Positions 33,694 to 41,510 of a DNA stretch of 46,807 nucleotides are shown in pieces. A program made the position numbers and the translations under genes. Origin of the DNA: an uncultured Lachnospiraceae bacterium (GTDB taxonomy: Bacteria; Bacillota; Clostridia; Lachnospirales; Lachnospiraceae). A model generated the notes under the pieces. The model worked only from the letters and a program-made list of their open reading frames with translations, did no database searches and was not told the origin of the DNA. Position 1 is the stretch's first letter; each line of letters begins with the position of its first letter. The stretch lies in contig CAJUPJ010000031.1 in the NCBI GenBank assembly GCA_910588655.1, positions 1 to 46,807 on the forward strand. Direction: 5' to 3'.

Positions 33694-35556
33694 ATGGAAG
33701 ACTTTCGTTTTAAAGTAAATTTAGGGGGCATGATTGAGATTTTATCTGACCATCTGTACAGCAGCCCTGATGTGTATATAAGGGAACTTCTGCAGAATGG
33801 TGTTGATGCAATTAATGCAAGGAAAAACCATGAAAAAGACAACGTGGCACAGGAAGGCGCAGAAACTGCCAGCGGCTTTATCACGCTTGAAGTAAAAAAA
33901 GGCAGAAAACTTGTTTTTACAGATAACGGGCTTGGGCTTACAGAAGCTGAAATCCACCAGTTCCTTGCTATTATCGGCGAATCATCCAAAAGGAATTTAA
34001 AGGATGGAAGGATACATACTGATTATATAGGGAGGTTTGGAATAGGGCTTTTATCATGTTTTATGGTATCTGATGAAATAAGGATGTACACCAAATCAAG
34101 CAAGGCAGCAGATGCACATGTGCTTGAATGGAGAGGAAAGCCAGACGGCACATATAATATAATTGACCATGGGAACAAGTGCGGGGAAGCGCCTTTCTTT
34201 GATGAAAACCCTGGTACACAGGTAGTTCTTGTGGCAAAACCCGGGCAGGAAAGCTATTTTACAAAGGAAACTGTAAAAAGGCTTGTTATATACTATGGAA
34301 TGCTGCTTCCTTTCCCAATTATAATAAAACAGGACGGGGAAGAAGAGCAGATAAATCCTGTATACCTTCCGTGGGAAGGCAGGGAAACCAATAAAAATGA
34401 ACTTATGCTTTTTGGAAATATGATGTTTGCAGAGCCTGGAGAGGAAATTATGGGAAACATGGGGCAGCATTTCTTTGACTGCGTACCATTCCACTCAGAA
34501 GAAGGAAACGTATCAGGCGTGGCATATATTGTAAACTATGCAGTACAGCCTACAGCAAAGAACGGGCACCGTATTTACCTGAAAAACATGCTGCTTACTG
34601 AAAAAGGGGAAAACCTTATACCAGACTGGGCAGTATTTACCAAGTGCATTGTAAATGCAATGGACTTACGCCCTACTGCATCAAGGGAAGGTTTTTATAT
34701 AGATTCTGTACTTTCCAAGGCAAGGGACTCAATTGAAGACAGCCTTATTGAATATATCCAGGACATGGCAGAAACACAGCCGGAAATATTTGACAGGTTT
34801 TTCTCTATACACAGGATGTCCCTTATGTCACTTGCGCTTGTATCACCTAAACTTTTTACAATAATTGCAGACCACTGCGAATTTGAAACAACAAGGGGTA
34901 CATGCACAGGGTACACTTTAAGGACAAGCAATGAGCCGTTAATTTATGCGCCTACAGAGTCTAAATATAAGCAGCTTTCACAGCTTTTCTTTGCACAGGA
35001 CAAAATGCTTATAAATGTATCATATGTATATTCATATGATATTTTAAAACAGATAGGGGAAGTATATGATATTGAGGTAATGGCAGTAGAAGACTGGAAT
35101 ATTGAAGACCTTATGAAAGACCTGCCACCTGATGCACAGGATGATACATTTGACTTTATAAGGATTGCAGACCGTATTTTAAAACAGTATGACTGCCGGG
35201 CAGAAATAAAGAATTTCCCTCCATCCAACCAGCCAGTATTTTACCTTATTGATGAAAAAGCATTATTTAAAAGGCAGATTGCAGCAGCACGTGCCAGTGC
35301 AGACTCAATGTTTTACAATATGCTTGATGCATTTGCAGAAGATATCGGTGACGATACAGTAGCAATACTTTACTTTAACTATGAAAACCCTCTGGTTAAG
35401 AGGCTTGCAGCACAGGAAAAAGAAGCTGATATAAAACTTCTTGTAGAAATCCTTTATATACAGGCATTACAGATAGGCGGATTCCCACTGCACCATAATG
35501 AGCTCGGTGTTTTGAACAGGAACATACTGGCACTTATGGAAAAAGGAATGGATTAA
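33694..35556 (+). CDS. HtpG/Hsp90-like molecular chaperone ATPase
   Basis: The 620-aa protein is close in length to E. coli HtpG (624). The GHKL ATPase domain shows the N box VYIRELLQNGVDAI (catalytic Glu 31, Mg-binding Asn 35), the G1 box DNGLGL and the G2 box GRFGIGLLSCFMV. The middle domain keeps RPTASREGF, corresponding to the VSREIL region whose Arg contacts ATP. The sequence departs from typical HtpG elsewhere, so it belongs to a divergent bacterial Hsp90 group. It is embedded between six paralogous genes, two upstream and four downstream (the next starts 4 bases after its stop). I infer that those proteins are its partners or clients. No Cys-rich or membrane segments are seen. Confidence 0.88.
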   Translation: MEDFRFKVNLGGMIEILSDHLYSSPDVYIRELLQNGVDAINARKNHEKDNVAQEGAETASGFITLEVKKGRKLVFTDNGLGLTEAEIHQFLAIIGESSKRNLKDGRIHTDYIGRFGIGLLSCFMVSDEIRMYTKSSKAADAHVLEWRGKPDGTYNIIDHGNKCGEAPFFDENPGTQVVLVAKPGQESYFTKETVKRLVIYYGMLLPFPIIIKQDGEEEQINPVYLPWEGRETNKNELMLFGNMMFAEPGEEIMGNMGQHFFDCVPFHSEEGNVSGVAYIVNYAVQPTAKNGHRIYLKNMLLTEKGENLIPDWAVFTKCIVNAMDLRPTASREGFYIDSVLSKARDSIEDSLIEYIQDMAETQPEIFDRFFSIHRMSLMSLALVSPKLFTIIADHCEFETTRGTCTGYTLRTSNEPLIYAPTESKYKQLSQLFFAQDKMLINVSYVYSYDILKQIGEVYDIEVMAVEDWNIEDLMKDLPPDAQDDTFDFIRIADRILKQYDCRAEIKNFPPSNQPVFYLIDEKALFKRQIAAARASADSMFYNMLDAFAEDIGDDTVAILYFNYENPLVKRLAAQEKEADIKLLVEILYIQALQIGGFPLHHNELGVLNRNILALMEKGMD

Positions 35557-35560
35557 AATT

Positions 35561-36715
35561 ATGGATAAAAATATATATAACCCTGAAAAACTGCAGACAG
35601 CTTATTATTCCTGTGAACATGGTACAGGAATGGCTGATAAAATAAAGGATGCCATACTCCAGGCAGATTTACATAATGATATAAGGCATATGTTTTTATT
35701 CAGGGCAGAATTATGTGAGGAAGCTGCCTGGTATCTGGACAGGTCAGATACTGTAAAGGTATTTAAAGAACTGCTTGACATTGCAGACAGCCACCCGGGT
35801 ACGGAATTTGGTGGATTTATATACCATAGAATACATTGGAAGGAATTTCTGCTCTGGACATATGAAACATTCCTGGACGTGGTTAAAAGTTTCTATAATA
35901 TCCCATTAGAAGAATGCAAAGGTTACATAAATGATTTCAGTAAACGCTGGACTGCATATGGATATGATGAAAGAGAACCTTACAGGATGAATTTAGAATT
36001 GTGTTTTGAAACAGGCAATATGGAGGAAGCAGCAGGTTTATGGGAAAAATATATAAAAATGCCTTTAGTATTTAATGATATAAATAAAGGCGGCCATTTG
36101 TCCAGGGATACAAAAACATATGCTTATCTGCCTACAGAGATAAAATACTATCTTGCAAATAACCAGCTTCAGAAAGCAGGGAAAATTTTAGACAGAATAC
36201 AGGTAATGCACACCACTGCAGGCATAGGGCATATATATTCTGTGATGTCGCGTGCCATGCGTATTTTCCTAGAATACTATATAATTAATGGCAATTATGA
36301 AAAGGCAGCAGAAATATCTGGCAGGCTTGAACATTCAAACCGTGATGAAAAGGAATTTATATTCCATGCTTCTTTTATGTGCTCATATGTTTATACAAAA
36401 ACCGGCAGGGGGATGCGTATTTACAGAAACCACTGGGAAGAGTGGGAGAATGAGAAGAACCCCCAGTACAGGTATTATATATTTAAAAATACAGCATGTT
36501 TTTTTAAGGCATTAAAAAAAGCCAAAGGTACAGATACAATAAAAATCAGGACTGGAAATACATTTCCTTTTTATAATGAAGATAAAATATATAATATTGA
36601 AATGCTTTATAATTATTACTATAAAAAAGCAGAGAAAATAGCAAGGAAATTTGACCAGAGAAACGGGACAGGATGCTATATAGAAAGGCTTGAAAAATCA
36701 TTTGCCAATGCATGA
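35561..36715 (+). CDS. Hsp90-associated paralog family, copy 3 (divergent, CxxC lost)
   Basis: The 384-aa protein is the most divergent member. It keeps the NPEKL opening, FLFRAELCEEAAWYLD, FYNIPLEECKGYINDFSKRW, GYDEREPYRMN, the GNYEKAAEISGRLEH segment, CSYVYTKTGRGMRIYRNHW, TFPFYNEDKIY and YYYKKAEKIARKFDQRNGT. Where the others carry CxxC it has TKTYAYLPTEIKYYL, and the region between (NKGGHLSRD, HTTAGIGHIYSV) differs in length. HGK is changed to HGT. It starts only 4 bases after the Hsp90-like gene, which suggests translational coupling and perhaps a special partnership. Confidence 0.8.
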   Translation: MDKNIYNPEKLQTAYYSCEHGTGMADKIKDAILQADLHNDIRHMFLFRAELCEEAAWYLDRSDTVKVFKELLDIADSHPGTEFGGFIYHRIHWKEFLLWTYETFLDVVKSFYNIPLEECKGYINDFSKRWTAYGYDEREPYRMNLELCFETGNMEEAAGLWEKYIKMPLVFNDINKGGHLSRDTKTYAYLPTEIKYYLANNQLQKAGKILDRIQVMHTTAGIGHIYSVMSRAMRIFLEYYIINGNYEKAAEISGRLEHSNRDEKEFIFHASFMCSYVYTKTGRGMRIYRNHWEEWENEKNPQYRYYIFKNTACFFKALKKAKGTDTIKIRTGNTFPFYNEDKIYNIEMLYNYYYKKAEKIARKFDQRNGTGCYIERLEKSFANA

Positions 36716-36736
36716 GGGATAAGGAGGAGTTATGCA

Positions 36737-37864
36737 ATGGAAGGTAATTACAACCCACAAAAACTTAAAGCTGCCTATGGCAGGCTTGGGCATGGAAAAG
36801 CAAAGGCAGATGCAATGCGTTACGCAATACAGCAGGCAGACTTAAATAATGATATTCCATATATGGTTTTTTTCAGGCAGGAATTCTGCAATGAAGCTAT
36901 GTGGTATGCAGATGAAATTGACATATATACAGTATTTCCAGAGCTTCTCGCACTTATCGACAGATATCCTGATACAGAACCTGTACTGCCAAATAATGAT
37001 ATTAATGATATTATGGAAGATATACTGTATATTTATGGCTCAATGGTTGTGGACAGCAGCGATTATTACCAGATTCCATTTAAGGAATGTGAAAGGCTTT
37101 TTGATGATTACACAAAACGCATGACAAGTGCAGGGTATAGTGCAAGCCTGCCATACCGTTACAGGGCTGCATTTTACACAGAAACCGGACATTCTGCAAA
37201 GGCAGCGGAATATTTTAATGCTTATAAAAAATGCCCTGCAGACCCGGATGAATGTCCGGGATGCCTTACTACTTCTGAGATACATTATTATCTGTTTAAT
37301 AATATGAAAGAAAAGGCAGACCAGCTTGCAGCAAAGATTGAAGATGGAACTATAGCCTGCAGGGATGATGCTGCAAATAAATCCTTTTCATTGTTAAGGC
37401 TGAAAATAAATTATGTAGAATATTATATAATGCATGGGGACTATGAAAGGGCAGCAGAGTGTTCAGATGTATTAAGGTGTAAAAACAGGCAGGAGAGAGA
37501 ATTTGTTGCACCGGATTTTGAAATGTGTTCATATGTTTATAAAAATCCCGGACATGGGATGAATCTTTACAGAAACCACTGGCATGAATGGGAAAAAGAC
37601 CGTGACCCCTATGATAAATTTATTTCATTTATGTGTGCTGCCTGTTTCTTTAAGGGAATTAAAAAACAGAGGGACAAGGATACTGTAAAAATCTATGCGG
37701 ACAACAGCTTTCCTTTATATAATGGAAGCAATGTCTATAAACTGGACAGCCTTATAGAATATTACTATAATGGCGCAAAAGAAATAGCAGGTAAATTTGA
37801 CAATAGAAATGGTACAAGTAAATTTATAGATGAACTTAATATGTCATTTAAAAATGTATTGTAA
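36737..37864 (+). CDS. Hsp90-associated paralog family, copy 4
   Basis: The 375-aa member shows NYNPQKL, HGKAKADAMRYAIQQADLNND, FFRQEFCNEAMWYADE, VFPELLALIDRYPDT, YYQIPFKECERLFDDYTKR, the CxxC in ECPGCLTTSEIHYYL, KEKADQLAAKIEDGT, GDYERAAECS, PGHGMNLYRNHW, SFPLYNGSNVY and YYYNGAKEIAGKFDNRNGT. It groups with copies 5 and 6 through the ADxLAxKIEDGT segment. AAGGAGG lies just before the start, and the gap from copy 3 is 21 bases. Function unknown; cytosolic. Confidence 0.8.
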   Translation: MEGNYNPQKLKAAYGRLGHGKAKADAMRYAIQQADLNNDIPYMVFFRQEFCNEAMWYADEIDIYTVFPELLALIDRYPDTEPVLPNNDINDIMEDILYIYGSMVVDSSDYYQIPFKECERLFDDYTKRMTSAGYSASLPYRYRAAFYTETGHSAKAAEYFNAYKKCPADPDECPGCLTTSEIHYYLFNNMKEKADQLAAKIEDGTIACRDDAANKSFSLLRLKINYVEYYIMHGDYERAAECSDVLRCKNRQEREFVAPDFEMCSYVYKNPGHGMNLYRNHWHEWEKDRDPYDKFISFMCAACFFKGIKKQRDKDTVKIYADNSFPLYNGSNVYKLDSLIEYYYNGAKEIAGKFDNRNGTSKFIDELNMSFKNVL

Positions 37865-37881
37865 ATGGAGGGAATTGCTTT

Positions 37882-39030
37882 ATGGGAGATAATACATACA
37901 ATCCAGAAAAGCTTGTGGATAATTATTTGCGTATGCCGTATGGAAAGGCAAGGACAGCCGCAATGCGTTATGCAATGGAACAGGCTGATTTAAATAATGA
38001 TTTAGAGTATATGCTTTATTTCAGGATGGAACTGTGTGATGAAACGGAATGGTATGGAAACGGGCTGGATAACTTTGTGGTTTTTCCAGAACTTCTTGCA
38101 ATTGTAGATAAAAATCCAGATAATGGAAAGATTTCCAGGAAAAGGTTTTATGAAATCATGGGAAACATATTGTGGACTTATGAAAGCCTGCTTAGCCTGT
38201 GTTCAGAATATTACCAGATTCCACTCAAAGACTGTATAAATTTCCATAATGACTTTAAAAAGCGGTGGACTGCATACGGACGCAGCCCGAGAGAACCTTA
38301 CAGGATGATGTGCGGATTTTACAGGGATGCAGGTTATACAGACAAGGCAGGTGAAGCATTATCAATGCTTAAAGCAAGCCCTATGGAAGACTATGACTGC
38401 ACGGGCTGTATTGCTAATACAGAATTATCATATTATCTTTCAATTAATGAAAAAGAAAAAGCAGACAGGCTTGCAGAAAAGATTGAAGATGGAACTTATA
38501 AGTGTGGTGGTTTTAATTTATCAAATTCAAATGCTATACCACGTATGCATAAACATTACCTTAATTATTATTTACTGCATGGTGATTATGAAAAAGCAGC
38601 AGAAAAGGCATATATACTTGAGCATTGCAGAAGCAGTGTTATAGATTATAAATTGTGGGCATCTTTTATGTGCTCATATGTTTATACTAATACAGGACGT
38701 GGGCTGCGTGTTTATAAAAAACACTGGAAAGATATTGAAAATGAACAGCGTCCAGAGTATATGTATGGTTCATTTAAAGATGCTGCATGTTTTTTTATGG
38801 GGCTTAAAAAAGTTAAGGGCAAAGATACAATAAAACTGCCGCTTGACAATACATTCCCACTGTACAATGAAGAAAATATTTATAATATAGACAGCCTTGC
38901 CAGGTATTATTATAAAAAAGCAGAAGATGTTGCAAAGAAATTTGATAAAAGAAATGGTACAGACAGGTATGTAAATGAACTTGGAATATCAGTTAAAAAT
39001 ATACTGGCTGGAGGCATGGCTGCTGTTTAA
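37882..39030 (+). CDS. Hsp90-associated paralog family, copy 5
   Basis: The 382-aa member has TYNPEKL, YGKARTAAMRYAMEQADLNND (His of HGK replaced by Tyr), YFRMELCDETEWYGN, VFPELLAIVDKNPD, YYQIPLKDCINFHNDFKKRW, GRSPREPYRM and the CxxC in DCTGCIANTELSYYL. After these come KEKADRLAEKIEDGT, GDYEKAAEKAYILEH, CSYVYTNTGRGLRVYKKHW, TFPLYNEENIY and YYYKKAEDVAKKFDKRNGT. It follows copy 4 by 17 bases with TGGAGGG upstream. The final residues (ILAGGMAAV) extend slightly past the family's usual end. Confidence 0.8.
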   Translation: MGDNTYNPEKLVDNYLRMPYGKARTAAMRYAMEQADLNNDLEYMLYFRMELCDETEWYGNGLDNFVVFPELLAIVDKNPDNGKISRKRFYEIMGNILWTYESLLSLCSEYYQIPLKDCINFHNDFKKRWTAYGRSPREPYRMMCGFYRDAGYTDKAGEALSMLKASPMEDYDCTGCIANTELSYYLSINEKEKADRLAEKIEDGTYKCGGFNLSNSNAIPRMHKHYLNYYLLHGDYEKAAEKAYILEHCRSSVIDYKLWASFMCSYVYTNTGRGLRVYKKHWKDIENEQRPEYMYGSFKDAACFFMGLKKVKGKDTIKLPLDNTFPLYNEENIYNIDSLARYYYKKAEDVAKKFDKRNGTDRYVNELGISVKNILAGGMAAV

Positions 39031-39036
39031 ATTTTT

Positions 39037-39081
39037 TTGTGGATATATAAAAACCACTGGAAAGAAAGGCAGGAAGACACA
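39037..39081 (+). other. Fragment of the paralog family between copies 5 and 6
   Basis: The leader of copy 6 translates in frame as WIYKNHWKERQEDT, which looks like the family's own R.YKxHWK.WE block. At DNA level ATATATAAAAACCACTGGAAAGA (39041 on) matches the ATTTATAAAAAACACTGGAAAGA of copy 6 (near 39898) in 21 of 23 positions. It is likely a leftover of a deleted copy or an unequal recombination junction. It probably lies upstream of the true start of copy 6. Confidence 0.6.
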
Positions 39082-40191
39082 ATGGAAACAGGATATAACC
39101 CCGAAAAACTTGTATATGGTTACAGGAAACTGGGACATGGGAGGGCAAGGGCAAGTGCCATACGCTATGCCATTAACCAGGCGGATATTAACAATGATAT
39201 TCCGTATATGGTCTTTTTCAGGGAAGAATTATGCCATGAGTCATCATGGTTTTTAGATGAACTGGATGTGGTTACAGTATTTCCAGAACTTTTATCGCTT
39301 TTAGACAAGCACCCGGATGCATGGCATACTCCTTTCTGGCAGGGCAGGGATATACAGACAGATATACTGGAGATGTACGGGCATCTGCTGGATGCGTGCC
39401 TTAGTTTCTACCAGATTGCATTTGAAGACTGTATAAACTTCTATAATGATTATAAAAAGCGCCTGGTTGCATATGGGTACAGCCCAAGGGAGGCATATGT
39501 TGATTTTGCGGAATTTTACATTGAAACAGGACATATGGACAGTGCTAAAAAATACCTTAGGAAAGCCAGGGCTATACCTTTTTCAAAATCTGACTGTATA
39601 GCATGTGCCACTATTACAGAGATAAAATACTATCTTCTGGAGGATGAAAAGGAAAAAGCGGATAAACTTGCAGAAAAAATCAGGAATGGTACTTTAAGGT
39701 GCAGGGGCGTTTTATCAGACTCTATGCTGGGGCTGGAACGGACTTATCTTAAATACTATATTCTTAATGGTGATTATGATAAAGCAGCAGAGGCAGCAGA
39801 CATACTGGAACATTCCAGCAGCGAAGTCAAAGTATACAACAGGTGGGCTTCTTTTATGTGTGCATATGCCAGCCAGAAACCAGGACGTGGGCTGCGTATT
39901 TATAAAAAACACTGGAAAGACTGGGAAGATGAAAATGACCAGTATGAAAGATATTATGAATTTAAGGATGCAGCATGTTTCTTCAAATATTTAAAAAACA
40001 GCAGGGAGACAATTAAGCTTGATACAGGAAGTACATTCCCGCTGTACAATAACACCAGTATATACAGTACAGAAGAACTGTGCCAGTATTATTATGGGGA
40101 AGCAGAAAGTATTGCAAAAAAATTTGATAAAAGAAATGGGACAGATAAATTTACAAATGAACTTGTAATGTCATTTGCAAATGCATATTAA
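39082..40191 (+). CDS. Hsp90-associated paralog family, copy 6
   Basis: I start this 369-aa member at ATG 39082 (METGYNPEKL), because the family opening follows at once and AGGAAG lies upstream. A longer frame from TTG 39037 would add the apparent family fragment. It has HGRARASAIRYAINQADINND, FFREELCHESSWFLDE, VFPELLSLLDKHPD, FYQIAFEDCINFYNDYKKR, GYSPREAY and the CxxC in DCIACATITEIKYYL. Later come KEKADKLAEKIRNGT, GDYDKAAEAADILEH, PGRGLRIYKKHW, TFPLYNNTSIY and YYYGEAESIAKKFDKRNGT. It is the last gene of the array; the convergent gene downstream ends 63 bases later. I see no clear terminator. Confidence 0.8.
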   Translation: METGYNPEKLVYGYRKLGHGRARASAIRYAINQADINNDIPYMVFFREELCHESSWFLDELDVVTVFPELLSLLDKHPDAWHTPFWQGRDIQTDILEMYGHLLDACLSFYQIAFEDCINFYNDYKKRLVAYGYSPREAYVDFAEFYIETGHMDSAKKYLRKARAIPFSKSDCIACATITEIKYYLLEDEKEKADKLAEKIRNGTLRCRGVLSDSMLGLERTYLKYYILNGDYDKAAEAADILEHSSSEVKVYNRWASFMCAYASQKPGRGLRIYKKHWKDWEDENDQYERYYEFKDAACFFKYLKNSRETIKLDTGSTFPLYNNTSIYSTEELCQYYYGEAESIAKKFDKRNGTDKFTNELVMSFANAY

Positions 40192-40254
40192 GTTATTAAT
40201 ACAGGATGGTTTAACGGGCCGGAATATATGGGAATGTTCTGTATAAGTATTCCT

Positions 40255-41355
40255 TTATTTTGCCTTGATAAATGCCCCTAGCTGTAATTTTACATAGCTG
40301 CTCCAGAAAGGACTGCCAATATCCACTTTCCCATCAGGAAGTGCATAGAAGCATATTTTGTCACGGTATGTAATATAATACTGCGTATTACAGCTTTCCT
40401 GCTGGATAATTGTTAAGGAAGGCATAAATACATCTTCTTTTTCTTCGTAACTTTTTGAAGCAGCTTTTCCACAGCCTTTGTAAAAATATTTTAAATTTCC
40501 ATAAAATAAAGGTACTGACAAAACAGCGGAGTTTTTCCTGGTTTCCAGATGTATGTCCTGTATAGGGATGGCTGCTTCTTTGCTGGAAGGGAATGGTTTT
40601 GTTAAAGATACGTCTTTGGGAATTTGTATGTTATGCCTGAATGTTATATTAATATACTGGTTTTTTCCAGGTGCTATATCTGTTACAGTAATATTATTTC
40701 CAGCCGACAGTAAATCCCGGTATGACAGTATGCTGCATATATCTAACATATGCATTATATCATCATGGTTATGCAGGAGCAGGATTTTTTCAAGTTCCGG
40801 CGCTTGGTCTGGTGAAACCAGCCTGGACTGTATATACTGGGAATATACAGATATAAGCTGCCCTCCGTTGTACTGGTCTTCGCGCATTATGCCAAGCCAC
40901 CGTTCAAGTGATGTCTGGGCAGCGCTTTGTATTGAAAGAAGTTTTTTCAACGGGCGTACCAGTGCAAGCAAATCTATAGAATATATGCTGTCTGTGTCAC
41001 TGAATACAGAAAGACAGTGGCTGTCTGGCTTTATTCCGTATTTACTGCATTTATTTAATATGTATGGTATATCAAAAGTTTTTCCATTAAAATGGTATAA
41101 ATATTTATAATTACCAAGTATTTCCAGGAATGACGTGATAATACCAGGTTCGCTTTTATAATTATCTGCAAAAAACTGCCGGATATGCCATGCATTACAT
41201 TTTTGGTCAAAAAACATAACCCCAATCATATAAAGTGAAGAAGCTTTTGGTGACAGGCCTGTTGTTTCTATATCAAAAAACAGTATTTCTTCTTTGTTTT
41301 GTGGAAATAAATAAATAAGACCTGGTTGTTTTATAATCCTGTCTTTAGTTAACAT
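40255..41355 (-). CDS. YprB-like DEDD-type 3'-5' exonuclease / ribonuclease H-like protein
   Basis: The 366-aa protein has the RNase H-like exonuclease pattern of YprB. Exo I is FFDIETTGLSP (Asp and Glu metal ligands) near residue 28. Exo II lies in YHFNGKTFDIPYI, and Exo III is in LLHNHDDIMHM. These form the two-metal centre that removes nucleotides from a 3' end. The C-terminal 130 residues are not recognised. I start at ATG 41355, with AGGAGGGG just upstream; a TTG 24 bases earlier lies before that site. It is convergent with the paralog array and divergent from the cardiolipin synthase gene. The natural substrate is unknown. Confidence 0.85.
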   Translation of the reverse strand: MLTKDRIIKQPGLIYLFPQNKEEILFFDIETTGLSPKASSLYMIGVMFFDQKCNAWHIRQFFADNYKSEPGIITSFLEILGNYKYLYHFNGKTFDIPYILNKCSKYGIKPDSHCLSVFSDTDSIYSIDLLALVRPLKKLLSIQSAAQTSLERWLGIMREDQYNGGQLISVYSQYIQSRLVSPDQAPELEKILLLHNHDDIMHMLDICSILSYRDLLSAGNNITVTDIAPGKNQYINITFRHNIQIPKDVSLTKPFPSSKEAAIPIQDIHLETRKNSAVLSVPLFYGNLKYFYKGCGKAASKSYEEKEDVFMPSLTIIQQESCNTQYYITYRDKICFYALPDGKVDIGSPFWSSYVKLQLGAFIKAK

Positions 41356-41443
41356 AAGCCCCTCCTGCTGCCGCCGCAATAACGTCCCCCGGCGTTCCTG
41401 GATTATCTGTTACAATGCCTAATATACTATAATCCGTAAAAAG

Positions 41444-41472
41444 TTGCAACATAATACATGATAAGTTATAAT
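41444..41472 (+). promoter_or_regulatory. Promoter of the cardiolipin synthase gene
   Basis: TTGCAA at 41444-41449 and a perfect TATAAT at 41467-41472 are 17 bases apart. The gene starts 38 bases further on. Confidence 0.7.
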
Positions 41473-41510
41473 CATATAATGATGTTATAGATGAAAGGCA
41501 GGCTTATTAA

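Noticed and set aside
31344..40191. Idea that the paralog array is a phage or transposon insertion
   Set aside because: No integrase, transposase, tRNA-flanked attachment site or clear change in base composition or codon use compared with the neighbouring genes.
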